Assembly (NCBI RefSeq): GCF_932526225.1
Contig: NC_064048.1
Location: 2,247,597 to 2,311,596, forward strand
DNA from: Nematostella vectensis
Taxonomy: Eukaryota > Cnidaria > Anthozoa > Actiniaria > Edwardsiidae
DNA length: 64,000 nt
Direction: 5' to 3'
Shown: piece after piece, positions 11,104-34,794 of the stretch
Numbering within the stretch: the stretch's first letter is position 1
Layout of the letters: every line of letters starts with the position of its first letter
Notes under the pieces: generated by a model
What the model was told of the DNA's origin: nothing
The model's database searches: none
The model's input: the letters and a program-made list of their open reading frames with translations, nothing else
Translations under genes and position numbers: made by a program

Positions 11104-11850
11104 GAGGTTACACTTGAGTTGGAGCCGTGCTCTGTTGCGTCAACCTTACCGCTATTTCATATGTGTAATAGTGGTAGAAGCCTTATAAATAAATAAAAAA
11201 TAAAAAATAAAAGAAACCTTCCCTGGGCACTCCCCCTGTAAAGTGCTGCTGAATAGTTTCAACGCTAGTAAAACGGGTCTTAGTTTATTTAGAATGATAG
11301 AATAGGTAACAATAGTGGTTAAATCAAACGGTGGTCGTGTTTGATGGGTTACTATTTTCTGCCACGATAACGACTGCGACTGCGACGACAACGACGACGA
11401 CGACGGCCAAATGTATCTGTCTTCTGTGAACTGTGTTAGAATATTTGTAAAGATTCTCGTTAAAATAGTGAACACAGTTGAGGTCTGTTGCGCGCATAGG
11501 GATCCCGACGATCAACGTGAGTTCGATTAACGACAGCAAGATTCCCTCCTGCGAAGAGCTTTCTGTGTCCGTTCGTTTGCTCCACATGAAAGTGGGTGGG
11601 TATAGGCTTGGCTTCTAAAATTTCGCTAATCTTTATACTTGCTGTTTTTTTTTTTTTTTGCTTCTTACTAATTTGAATATGTATGAGAAATGGCTGATTA
11701 GAGGACTAAAGAAGAAGTAAGGGTTTGCGATCTAGAGTTATAGCGTAAACACGAATCAAGAGCTCTATTTTTTCTACTGAACATCTATGGAAAAAGATCT
11801 AAGAAGTTTTAATATATCAGGAAAATATCAGGAAATCAGGAAAAACCATC
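11104..11850. other. No supported gene; CGA-type simple repeat
   Basis: A CGACTG/CGACGA trinucleotide run lies at about 11,368-11,406, and a T-tract at 11,646-11,659. The overlapping minus-strand frame with poly-Val is produced by the trinucleotide run. Confidence 0.45.
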
Positions 11851-11852
11851 CC

Positions 11853-11993
11853 TATTGGGCTACGAAATTACTTCTTGCCATACCCGCGACGGCGAGGGAT
11901 AAATCGGCGTCGATAGATCTATTGGAGTCATGCATTGTATATTGTTAAGCATTTACCGAATGTGGCTCCGAAAATTACTTCTTGCCAGATTGT
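11853..11993 (-). repeat. Duplicated segment downstream of the acidic-protein exons
   Basis: TGGCAAGAAGTAATTT followed by a CG..GCC block occurs on the minus strand at about 11,993-11,960 and again at about 11,885-11,855. It lies at the 3' side of the putative acidic gene and suggests a local duplication of its last coding part or 3' UTR. Confidence 0.4.
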
Positions 11994-12022
11994 CGGTGCT
12001 GCCGTCCGGATTTGCTTCGGCT

Positions 12023-12442
12023 TCAGAAGTTTTGGCGTCGGGCGACGTATCGACGTCGGGAGAGTGGTTTTGCATCTTGCGACTGATCTTTGCTAGGCTC
12101 GCTGGAAAATAAGTTATTTTCGAATTTCGCGAAATTCACTTTTTAATGAACAATTGGACTTACGTTTCAGCAACATCGGATTTATCGGAATTTTCAAGTT
12201 CATTGTCGTCACCGTCATCGTCATCATCCGGGTCTTCCCTTTCGCCATCCAGGTCTTTGCCTTTAACATCCGGCTCTTCACCCTCGTCATCCGGTTTTTC
12301 AAGAGTTGAATCCCCAGCAACAAGGTCACCCACTTTTTCTACAGTGTCAGCGGTTTTAGGCTCCGGCAGAACATTGTCACTGACTTCCGGTTGTTCTTGA
12401 CACCGCGTGGGCCAATAGGAAGAGCGCGGCAAAGACTTTCAT
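12023..12442 (-). CDS. Putative small secreted acidic protein, two exons, frame conflict
   Basis: ATG 12,442-12,440 starts MKVFAALFLLAHAVS, a good signal peptide, but this frame closes at TGA 12,379-12,377. The frame one base over is open from about 12,432 to a consensus donor (exon end 12,164, then GTAAGT). It encodes a very acidic segment including DPDDDDDGDD. An acceptor (TTTTCCAG) starts exon 2 at 12,101. In phase with the acidic frame, exon 2 gives 26 residues ending SRRRYVARRQNF, with a stop at 12,025-12,023. Another frame of exon 2 is also acidic (DVDTSPDAKTSEAEANPDG) and closes at 11,953. Signal plus acidic region would fit a secreted precursor or acidic matrix protein. A one-base difference separates signal and acidic frames, so this is either a recent frameshift (pseudogene), a sequence error, or an exon whose true 5' partner lies elsewhere. 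Function unknown. Confidence 0.38.
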
Positions 12443-12859
12443 CTTAAGAGCACACCCAGTTAAACCTGCATTGGAAAATGTCAATCAATATTCATGACAT
12501 GGCACCTTTCACCCATAAAACATTCTAAATACATTTTATTCAAGGTAATGCATTGTATATTGCTGATAACATTGCAAGACTCCCTTTTTTAGAAGTGGTT
12601 TTTTTTTTCAGATTTTCCCAAGAAATTAAAGACAAAGCAAGGAGCAGTCGGTCTTAGAATGTCCAGGAATGTTGATTCGAATCCTGTTGAGCCTTGGAAC
12701 TAAACAAATCCACCACAACGCATGGCAAATAAATCAATTAACGAAAGATTCATATACTGATGGCTCCAAGATGGAAAACACTCAAGGAGATAATGTCAAT
12801 GGCCCAAACGAGGTCGTTATTTAAGGGGTTCCTATATATGAGGACAAGTTTATTTGAAA

Positions 12860-13530
12860 TCTCATTGGCATCCTTTTTAGAGGGGTTTCACTCTTTAGAT
12901 GTTTCTCATTATTGTCTAGCTCCCCCTAAAAATGTCCTTATTAAAGGATTTTCTTTCTAGATGGTTCTCATATTATTGGCAAGCTCCCCCTAAAAGTGTC
13001 CTTATTACAGGAGTTTTATTCTAGATCAGGGGCGTACGCAGCCTATAGGCCTGCATTCACTGGACTGCAAAAAATTTGTCGATCATATTCGCATAACGAG
13101 GGAAAAATCAAATGTTTACTCATTCTTTCTATGTACGTAGTTTTATATATAAGATTAGAAGAAAAACTAGAATTTTTTTAATCATTGTAGTCCACAGATG
13201 ATTTCCAAACAAATTGTTATGTCGTTCTGTGCCCCGCGACGACTGAAGTCCTGTCTCAGATCGAGGATGACAGGGGATCGTGTAATATTATCAAACGTCT
13301 GACGCTTTGCCGCCAATGTCCAGCCCAAAAGCGGGAGCTATGAAATCTTCACGGGATGCGGGGCCACGCCCTCATCCAGCTTCTGAATGCTTTGACTAAC
13401 TTGTTAAATTCCTGCGTACCCCCCCCCCCCCGTTCGCTCTTGTAGATGGTTCTCATTATTGGCTAGCTGCCCCTAAAAGTGTCCTGTGTGATTTTTCTTA
13501 TATATTACTTGGCTAGCTCCCCCTATCTTT
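12860..13530 (+). repeat. Interrupted repeat with core CTAGCTCCCCCTAAAA
   Basis: The block ATTATTGG(C)TAGCTCCCCCTAAAA.TGTCC occurs near 12,910, 12,975, 13,455 and, decayed, 13,505. The first two are spaced about 65-70 bp apart with a GGAG/GGAT..TTCT..TAGAT linker. A 400-bp unrelated segment (13,030-13,430) interrupts the series. Confidence 0.55.
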
Positions 13531-13740
13531 TCCATTCTAAACGTTTTACACGCGTATAAGGCTTTCGATGCAGTAAGCGATGTAATAAGCCGAAATAGGT
13601 TTCTACGTGAGATTCATTTTCCAGCCAGTGAACACACAATAGGTAGTGAGTACGGGAGCCAATCAAATTTCGATATTCGTGATAGTATGCGAGTTTCATG
13701 GCGCCCAATTTGGCAGTACACAATGCAGGCCCGTACCCAT

Positions 13741-13842
13741 GACTTTTTTTTTTGGCGGGGGGGGGGGGGGGGTGGAAATCCGAAAAAGTGTTGGGGGTGG
13801 GGGGGGGATCCGAAAAAGTGGAGGGAGTGGGGGGGGGAGAGT
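13741..13842 (+). repeat. G-tract cluster
   Basis: A T-tract is followed by uninterrupted G runs at 13,757-13,772, 13,799-13,807 and 13,830-13,838, separated by TCCGAAAAAGTG spacers. It is strongly G-quadruplex-prone. Such tracts recur at 39,979, 62,641 and 62,970. Confidence 0.7.
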
Positions 13843-14299
13843 TTTCTGATAAAAATCTAACCACCTCTGAAAGAACAAAAAAGGATATTTTTTATGCCTT
13901 TGCAGTATCTCCACGGGACGTTTATTGTCGGATTTGGCTACATACCAGAGTGATCTAGCTTATGATTTCGAGTTTTGTCTACAAATAGCACGTCTACTGA
14001 GAACTAAAAGTGGACTTTTGGCCGTTGTGGGGGAGGGGTGCGTTCGCACCCCCTGCACCCCCCCTGGGTACGTTCCTGCAATGGTACCACTCTAGGTATC
14101 AGCCAAACTTCGCTCGTTTAGAACGAATTGTGGGCCCTTCACGCAAAGGAGATATTATCCCGTCAATATTGCCTATTTTGAACACTTTGTGAAGCCTCGC
14201 AATTCACTGGTACCCACGAAGACGATTCAAACTGGATAAATTTATATTCTGGCACTGACTTTTTCAAAAGTTAAACTAGATAACATGCTTTCCTATAGA

Positions 14300-14590
14300 T
14301 ATAATCGCCAACGGACTAGTATTCGTAACGTCCCTATATTTCAGGCGCTCAGTTGCTTGTTATGAGCGTCCCTATAGGTCATGTCTACCATTGGCACCCC
14401 CCCTCCCACAAATAATAATTGGTCAGTGTGGCCCCCTTGTCTCCCACGGACTCGAATTGGTAATTTTAATTGGTAACGCATCGCTGACATATCCCTATAT
14501 GTCAGCGACTCAGTTGCTTGTTATGAGCGTCCGTATATGTAATTTTGAGGAACGTCCCTATATGTCACGCGTCCCTATATGTCAGGTCAT
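14300..14590 (+). repeat. Scattered TCCCTATATGTCA motif upstream of MRPL23
   Basis: The motif (G/A)TCCCTATATGTCA or a near variant occurs at about 14,331, 14,370, 14,490, 14,550 and 14,570, and a longer GCTCAGTTGCTTGTTATGAG block occurs twice (near 14,347 and 14,509). It ends about 95 bases before the MRPL23 start codon. It may be an old tandem repeat lying in the promoter region. Confidence 0.55.
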
Positions 14591-14683
14591 TGGTCAGGTA
14601 GCGCTTCGGTCCTTTATTGGGCTAATAGATGGTCTTCCTGTGTGTTAAATTGCTATTTTTGGGCACCCTGTGTGCAATCCAAG

Positions 14684-16599
14684 ATGGCGTACCGACATGT
14701 CGTTAAGAAGCCAAGATTGCAGTCTCGTATTTTCCTTACAAACTGGTTTATGAAGATAGTGCGGCCCGGGAGAGAGCTGGAGAGTAATGTTGTGCAATTT
14801 CATGTCCCGATGGAGTAAGTTTTTAATGTTCAATGTTCTCGCAAATTCGAGTATGCTTATGATAGCTGATGATGGTGCTCGATGTTTGTGCGATTTTCTT
14901 ATTTGTTCTGTTGTTGTTGATGTTTAGATTATGTCCCTGTTGATCTAACTCAGTATAGTTTATGTGTTTCAGGTTCATTTATCAATTTCTGATTTGTCAG
15001 CGCCGAATAAGTTGCTTTTTGTTGTTGTTTTTTTGCTGCTAAAAGCTCGAGCGCGCGCGAGTTTGCCATTCCAAAGTCACTTGATTTCTTAGTGCAAGTC
15101 CTAGTTATCAGGAGATTTATATCAATTAATATTGATTTATTAATTGATTTATAATCTTTTATTCTTATAAATAACTCAAGCCGGGAATAATATACCTATA
15201 CTTAGCATCAAACGTGTTCTGTTTTTAGCATGTCAAAGATTGATGTGAAAAACTATTTAAAAAGCATCTATCAAGTTGATGTTGCAAGAGTGAATACTAG
15301 AATACAACAAGGTCAGTTCATGTGCATACCTGTCAACCATCCTGCATTAGGCCGGAGTCCAAGATTTTGGACAACCTGTCCTGCTCTCCCGCGTTGAGCA
15401 CCAAATATCCCGCTTTTTAGCGATTTTCATAGAAAATCAACATTTTGCCTATTTTCTATAAGATAACAATAATTCCCTTGTGTAGTGCAATTTATCTGAA
15501 ACCCTTGTTAAGTAAATCTACCAGTGGATGTGTGCTTGAGAACTTTCTAAACAGAAAACATCTATTAGGGTATTCCCACCCCTTCCCCTCAAACATTCTC
15601 AAGCCTTAAGACTTTTGGTGGTTTACAGGTATGCATGCATACACTAATTTCAAATAAGGTTACACTCGGAGAATCTTTCTGTCATAACCTGTATTGCTTC
15701 ATGAGCAACTGATAAATAAGCAATTCATAAATGAAACAAATCCAGGTTAAGAATGTTGTAGCATTATTGTTTATAAGCCTGTAAACATTATGCATTACAT
15801 TGTGTATGTCATCTCACTAGTTCTGTATTCTTGCTTGTGCCTAAATATATCTATACTTTACTGTATGTTATCTCACTAGTTTTGTATTCTTGTATGTGCC
15901 TAAATATATCTGTACTGTCTGTTATCTTACTAGTTCTGCATTCTTGTGACCAGGTAAAACAAAGATGATTCAAAAGGGTGATAAATTAGTGAAGAAGAAA
16001 TTTCCTGACTACAAAGTGGCCTATGTGACACTGGTAAGTCAGGGTCAAAATCTGGTCCATTGTCCATTGAGGAAGGTTTGAGAGGTCTGGACCAAAGCTT
16101 GCTATGCCAAAAAGAATAGACGACTTGCCCTAATCTACTGGGGGGAGGTTTTATCCCCCAAGTGCTGCCAAGTGAGGTGTTGTACATTAGAAAAAAAAGG
16201 TAAAAAAAATGAGTCACAAGAAGAGATAGACCACACACCATTTTGGGTTTATCCCTCCTTGGCATAAATCTAGATCTATCCCTGCTAGCTGTAATAATTT
16301 GCTTACATTGAGTCGTAGATATACTCTAACCAAACGCTCTATTCGGGTTAGCTGCAACTAAGTCTCATATGCTTAGGGAACTGTAAACTTCACAGCTGCT
16401 GTTCCTCCATTCTTTTCAAATGTGGAGCTGTGCTGATTGCTGTTTTCCTGACATGATTCAAATTGCTTTTCAGGCTGATGGCACATTCAAGTTTCCCGAT
16501 TTATTTCCCAAAAGAGTACAAGCAGAAAAAACACAAGAGATCCCACAACAAAGTACCAAAGAACAGGAGGCCCCAAGCCAAGACATGAAGTGGTTTTAG
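14684..16599 (+). CDS. MRPL23: Mitochondrial ribosomal protein L23 (uL23m), four exons
   Basis: Coding exons 14,684-14,814, 15,229-15,311, 15,954-16,033 and 16,474-16,599. All introns are GT-AG and phases join to 139 residues ending ..DMKWF and TAG. The protein matches the large-subunit mitochondrial ribosomal protein uL23m. Exon 1 carries VVQFHVPM; exons 1-2 join into SKIDVKNYLKSIYQVDVARV followed by NTRIQQG; exon 3 has KKKFPDYKVAYVTL; exon 4 begins ADGTFKFPDLFP. These are the family's conserved blocks that place the protein near the tunnel exit of the mitoribosome. The human protein is about 153 residues, so this one is near full length. The start has an AAGATGGCG context that also fits a YY1-type initiator. 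Intron 2 holds a 60-66-bp tandem repeat whose last unit includes the exon 3 acceptor. The gene converges on PAH. Confidence 0.93.
15639..15760. mobile_element. Truncated copy of the TA-flanked MITE, MRPL23 intron 2
   Basis: Starts TACACTAATTTCAAATAAGG and continues with TTACACTCGG and TGCTTCATGAG, matching the left part of the full copy at 16,719. No right inverted end was found. Confidence 0.55.
15800..15953 (+). repeat. 60-66-bp tandem repeat ending at the MRPL23 exon 3 acceptor
   Basis: Three units share ATCT(C/T)ACTAGTT.TG.ATTCTTG, beginning near 15,810, 15,868 and 15,922. The first two continue with TGTGCCTAAATATATCT; the third continues into GTGACCAG, the acceptor of exon 3. Confidence 0.7.
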
Positions 16600-16718
16600 T
16601 ACCAAATCTATGGACATATTTATTTGGTGCAATCGGCTGGAAGCTAAAATTTAACAAACAACAGCTGTTACTTTTATATTATTTTCTGTCAACAGTGATT
16701 GAACTGTCTGCTCTGATA

Positions 16719-16985
16719 CACCTATTTCAAATAAGGTTGCACTCGGGAAATGTGTGTATCGTAACCCGTAGTGCTTCATGGGTATCAAGTAAATAAGCAA
16801 ATAATTGTAAGTAAAATACAAATCTAGGTTTAGGGAATCTAGGGAGCTGCAGAATTCATGTTTACATTTTTAAGAACATTCACATAGCTTTGAGATACAA
16901 GGATTCAGCCTGTTATACGCTACCCATGAACCACCGTGGGTTACGACACATGGGTTCTCGAGTGCAACTTTATTTGAAATAGGCA
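16719..16985. mobile_element. TA-flanked MITE, full copy
   Basis: Inverted ends share CCTATTTCAAATAA.GTTGCACTCG (left from 16,721; right complement ending at 16,983). TA lies on both sides (16,717-16,718 and 16,986-16,987). About 267 bp, non-coding, just downstream of the MRPL23 stop codon and possibly within its 3' UTR. Same family at 24,078-24,296 and, truncated, at 15,639. A TA duplication suggests a Tc1/mariner-type origin, which is an inference. Confidence 0.72.
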
Positions 16986-16989
16986 TATA

Positions 16990-17460
16990 TAATTTAATGT
17001 TTCATGGGAAGCTCTTTCAACTGCAGATGATGAGAAGACGGTTATCAAATAATGCCGTTGCCACCATTGTCAAAGTGGAAGTTAGCTAATTAGGTCGCAA
17101 GAATCACTGGATTAAGTTGATAACTTGGAAATGTCCATCATATTCTGCAGGTGCAGACGCAGGGGGGTGCACAGGGTGCGCGATCACCCTCTCCCCCCCC
17201 CCCAAAAAAAAAGTTGGTCTTCAAATACAATGCTCTTTCCATATACCTATGACTGTGCACCCCCATCAGCCAATCCTGGGCACGCACCTGTTCTGATGTG
17301 CATTGAATCATCCTTTGCCACACCAGTTATTTAAGTTCATTTTAATCAGACAGTGCACTCCTTAAAACATTGTGACACTGTTAGTTGTGGATATTGTTCT
17401 CGTGTTTATGGTTAATATTGTGAAACAATAACAACGACGGTGTTGGTGATAATGGTTCTT
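16990..17460. other. No gene seen
   Basis: Sequence between MRPL23 and the convergent PAH 3' end. It contains a C-tract and A-tract at 17,191-17,211. No domain-bearing open frame. Confidence 0.5.
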
Positions 17461-17462
17461 TT

Positions 17463-17468
17463 AATAAA
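17463..17468 (+). terminator. Candidate poly-A signal for MRPL23
   Basis: AATAAA on the plus strand, about 860 bases after the MRPL23 stop codon. It is the first exact hexamer noticed downstream. The distance is long, so it is tentative. Confidence 0.3.
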
Positions 17469-17471
17469 AAG

Positions 17472-17477
17472 TTTAAT
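17472..17477 (-). terminator. Candidate poly-A signal for PAH
   Basis: ATTAAA on the minus strand, about 420 bases after the PAH stop codon at 17,899 and only four bases from the plus-strand AATAAA. If both are used, the two convergent transcripts overlap slightly. Confidence 0.35.
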
Positions 17478-17898
17478 CCACAGATCTTAAGATACTACCG
17501 GTCTTTAAGATACTACAGGTCGGGAAAAATCCAGTCTATAAATAACACAGAGCTTAAATACCTAATGAATTTTTTCTTGATATCACTACATTACCAATGG
17601 AGGGAAAGGGATGGGGGATAGTTTTCTAAAATCACAACAAAACAGTCCTTAACACATATTCCCTTGCCTAAGAATACCTTTACATATATTGCACAAAATT
17701 CTTCCTACAATTCTTGCTGTTATAAAACTACAAGGCCTTGCAATACATTGCTTATAAGCTTAAGTTCTATTCCTTGGTAATAAAACAGGGTTTTAGACTT
17801 CCATCGACGAGTTTTTAACAATAAACACTGCTACCGTGGCTTGGCATACAAGGGTGACACTAGTCCCTCCTGTCGTTGTGTGACGTTTGTAACGTTAT

Positions 17899-32944
<15,046 letters not shown>

Positions 32945-33002
32945 TTTCCTCACTCAAAGAAACACACCAGACTAGAAAAGACACGCTTCAATAACATTGA
33001 AC

Positions 33003-33020
33003 CACGTGATCGTTCACGTG
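33003..33020. promoter_or_regulatory. Paired CACGTG E-boxes upstream of PAH
   Basis: CACGTG at 33,003-33,008 and 33,015-33,020, twelve bases apart, 59-76 bases before the PAH start codon. Palindromic E-boxes of this kind bind bHLH-zip factors such as USF, MITF/TFE or Myc/Max. The transcription start is not known, so they may lie in the promoter or the 5' UTR. Confidence 0.5.
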
Positions 33021-33837
33021 CGGGGGGTGTGCGAGGGGCTGGTTCTTTCACCTGGATTTCATTCTTGACAAATATCCCTCTCCAAATTACTTCTTCCTAA
33101 TAAATATACAATAAATATACAATTTTAATAAAATATAACTATGCAGGGCAATATCGATCAAGAACTTAAAGGTTAAAAGCCTCCTTAAATAAGAAAGTTT
33201 TAAGCTGCGTTTTAAAGTTTGAAATATTTGTACTATTGCTAATTTCAAGAGGGAGGCTGTTCCATAGCTTAGACGCGGATAACTCAAACGAGCGGTCACC
33301 GAGAGTGACTAAAAACTTAATTCTGGGCGGTTGGAGCTTAACTCCACTGTTCGGTCTTATATTATACGCAGAATGTGGTTTTATTGTAACAAGTTCGCTT
33401 AAATATTGTGGTGCGAGTCCGTGGATAGCCTTATACGTTAATAATACTTTAAACTTTACTCTAAACTCAAAGGGAAGCCAGTGTAGCTGCTTAAGGAGAG
33501 GTGTTATGTGGCTGCGTCTACTCTCACAGAGGATAAGTCGTGCAGCTGCATTTTGGACTCGTTGTACTTTCTTGAGTTGGTATGCAGGTAGGCCATACAA
33601 TAAGCTATTACAATAGTCTACCCGACTCGTGACGAATGCATGCAACAATGTCTCAGCAGCCTCGAAGGAGAGGTACTTGCGTATTTTTTCGATATTATGA
33701 AGGTGGATAAACGACGCACTACAGGTCTTGTGATGTGTGTGGTCATTGAGAATGTCTCGTCAAACCAGGATCCCAGATTTCTAACAGGTGTTGATTTCAT
33801 TATCACATCATCACCTACGCTTATCCCAGAGATGTTA

Positions 33838-34483
33838 GGGCCTGTTTACATGGAGATAGGGTCACCCTCCTAGTAGGGTCACCCTACCAGGAGGGTCAAA
33901 ATATAGCCCTCTTTTACATGAGAACTCGACAAGCTAGGTCTAACACGGGGCAGGGCTATCTTTAGGGCTCGGTCGCTAAGCTTCGTAAACAACAAAATGG
34001 CGGGAAGACGTTTTCTATTGGCGTTGAACTCGATCTTTCTGTCTTTAGCGTCAATAGCTTCTGTTTTCCAATGCTATGGCCTCTTATTGTCGATCCTTCT
34101 CACTACTTTGCTGCTCATTCGCAATATTCTCGGCTTGGAATCTTCGGAAATACTCGCCCGGTTGATACTGACGAGACGCCATTTTGTTGTATGCTTGATT
34201 TGGCGCGGAAATTAGAGCGCGGAACTACGTAACTTGACGTCATTTGATGCAATTATAGATAGCCCTACCCCTAGGGTCACCCTACTAGCGCGTTTACATG
34301 GCAAAAAGTTGGCTCTCCTGGTAGGGTCACCCTAGCTGGTAGATAGGGTCACCCTACCCCTAGGGTCACCCTATCTGACATGTATCCATGTAAACACAAC
34401 CACAAAAAACAATAGAGTGGGGTAACCCTCCTGGTAGGGTGACCCTACTAGGAGGGTGACCCTATCTCCATGTAAACAGGCCC
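33838..34483. mobile_element. 646-bp PIF/Harbinger-like element inside the retrotransposon
   Basis: Inverted ends start GGGCCTGTTTACATGG and continue through AGATAGGGTCACCCT blocks. TTA duplicates at 33,835-33,837 and 34,484-34,486. Within it the motif AGGGTCACCCT recurs many times near both ends. On the minus strand the retrotransposon frame reads through correctly if the element and one TTA are ignored, which confirms the boundaries. A TTA/TAA duplication with GG-starting ends fits PIF/Harbinger. Confidence 0.85.
33997..34215 (+). CDS. 72-codon hydrophobic frame inside the Harbinger-like element
   Basis: ATG in the context AAAATGGCGGG opens 72 codons with a strongly hydrophobic stretch (residues about 10-48, including LLLSILLTTLLLIRNILG) and a basic C-terminus. 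It may be a relic of the N-terminal region of a Harbinger-type transposase or an unrelated small membrane protein carried by the element. No catalytic domain is present. Confidence 0.3.
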   Translation: MAGRRFLLALNSIFLSLASIASVFQCYGLLLSILLTTLLLIRNILGLESSEILARLILTRRHFVVCLIWRGN

Positions 34484-34794
34484 TTAACCTTTAGCAGTTG
34501 CTGTCGAGTCCCGACAATCATGAATTATGTTTTCTTGTCGTTTACGCGCCCATAATTTGACGTCGGCGATGCAGTTCTGCATGGATTCCATAGCTTTCTC
34601 TTGGCTTGACGTATCAGAGGGACTGAACGACAGATATAACTGGAAATCATCGGCATAGGAGTGCGCCATAGGTAGATGCTTATCGATAACCTCAAGCAAA
34701 CTGCTTACGTACACATTGAACAACAGTGGTCCTAGACAAGAGCCCGGACCGGAGGATAGGTGAAACTTCCTTGAAACATTGGCTTCAAGACACG

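Noticed and set aside
11324-11587. 87-codon minus-strand frame with poly-Val
   Set aside because: The Val run is a CGA-type trinucleotide repeat; no splice site or domain supports the rest.
13523-13958. Pro-rich and Gly-rich frames across the G-tract
   Set aside because: Low-complexity translation of G/C homopolymers in several frames.
33236-33616. 126-codon plus-strand frame
   Set aside because: Antisense shadow of the retrotransposon C-terminal coding region on the minus strand.
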